Shown piece by piece: positions 15,966 through 16,199 of a DNA stretch of 16,199 nucleotides. The notes below the pieces were generated by a model. It was not told where the DNA came from and ran no database searches. It was given only the letters and a program-made list of their open reading frames with translations. Location of the stretch: assembly GCA_031553705.1 (NCBI GenBank), contig JAVBLD010000065.1:1-16199 (forward strand), written 5' to 3'. This DNA comes from JAVBLD01 sp031553705. GTDB taxonomy: Bacteria; Bacteroidota; Bacteroidia; Bacteroidales; Marinifilaceae. Made by a program: the position numbers and the translations under genes. Within the stretch, counting starts at the first letter, position 1; every line of letters begins with the position of its first letter.

Positions 15966-16017
15966 TTCTGTCGACAAGACAAAAATAAACTGTTTTTGTC
16001 TTGTCGATAAGACAGAA
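15966..16017. repeat. Long hairpin related to the GTCGAC palindrome
   Basis: Arms 15971-15985 and 15993-16007 pair perfectly over 15 bp (left arm TCGACAAGACAAAAA) around a 7-base loop. TTCTG (15966-15970) and CAGAA (16013-16017) can extend the stem beyond a bulge. The motif is the same as in the palindrome at 15883-15904, so these look like repeated binding sites or a small structured element. Confidence 0.7.
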
Positions 16018-16088
16018 ATGATGATATCAATTTCAGAACTAACATAGCACATTCACTCTGGAATTCCTAACTAAATCCGCACAAATAG

Positions 16089-16199
16089 TTAAGCACTTTT
16101 TGCATTTAGTTTCCAGAATTCATCTATTGTCATATTATTCAGAGCTTTGTGGCGTCTGATTTTATTATACCAGATTTCTATGTACTCGAAGATCTCTAT
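16089..16199 (-). mobile_element. IS3-family transposase, C-terminal 36 residues; rest outside the window
   Basis: On the reverse strand, entering from the right edge, the frame reads IFEYIEIWYNKIRRHKAL, then NNMTIDEFWKLNAKSA and TAA at 16091-16089. The pattern EYIE.WYN..RRH..L.....EF is the classic end of the DDE transposase (OrfB) of IS3-family, IS150-group elements. Only the C-terminus is inside the window. The element's terminal inverted repeat should lie within roughly 20-80 bases left of the stop, but I could not identify it. Confidence 0.85.

Larger units (their letters stand above)
15759..16088. other. Non-coding accessory spacer with remnant and palindromes
   Basis: No complete gene is present in these 330 bases. 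The stretch holds the short remnant at 15817-15903, two strong palindromic structures listed separately, and the unresolved end of an insertion sequence near its right side. A 28-codon ORF at 15789-15875 has no recognisable features. Confidence 0.5.

Noticed and set aside
15883..16017. CRISPR array in the palindrome cluster
   Set aside because: Only two related units of unequal structure with no regular spacers and no cas genes.
16020..16088. Defined terminal inverted repeat and target duplication of the IS element
   Set aside because: Only one end of the element is in the window and no recognisable IS3-type terminal sequence could be fixed, so no boundary is claimed.

Overview
The window comes from a Bacteroidota genome, most likely order Bacteroidales (gut-type Bacteroides or Parabacteroides relatives). 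The signs are a SusC/SusD outer-membrane pair with a FecR-type anti-sigma factor, DUF4843 and PKD-like lipoproteins, a GldF/GldG-type ABC exporter, TAnnTTTG promoter elements, and little use of Shine-Dalgarno sites. No species can be named from the sequence alone.

Left edge (1-1760, + strand, AT-rich): the C-terminal tail of a protein running in from the left, with a zincin-like EELFHAYQ motif. It looks like the toxin tip of a polymorphic (Rhs-like) effector. It is followed by two tandem paralogs of exactly 193 aa each. Each paralog ends in a related hairpin and the same short tail, so the whole gene-plus-hairpin unit was duplicated. Only the second copy keeps a convincing signal peptide. They are candidate immunity proteins, but that is inference.

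Centre (1914-13966, - strand, higher GC): a long co-oriented block that reads, in transcription order, fecR, susC-like (STN plus carboxypeptidase-like plus TonB-dependent barrel), susD-like, DUF4843 lipoprotein, PKD-like lipoprotein, ABC ATPase, and a fused ABC permease/GldG-like protein. The four genes from susC to the PKD-like gene are tightly spaced and form a nutrient-uptake operon of the FecR-regulated class. FecR would sense the loaded receptor through the STN domain and pass the signal to an ECF sigma factor, but no sigma gene is present next to fecR. The ABC pair follows after a palindromic spacer and may or may not be co-transcribed. Two related palindromic repeats lie around the ABC ATPase gene, and one of them supplies the last codons of that gene.

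Right edge (14118-16199): accessory DNA. A 79-aa unknown gene (-) diverges from an AbiEi/AbiEii type IV toxin-antitoxin operon (+) with a clear Bacteroides promoter. Downstream come a short gene remnant, a cluster of palindromes built on GTCGAC, and the C-terminal end of an IS3-family transposase (-) cut by the window edge.
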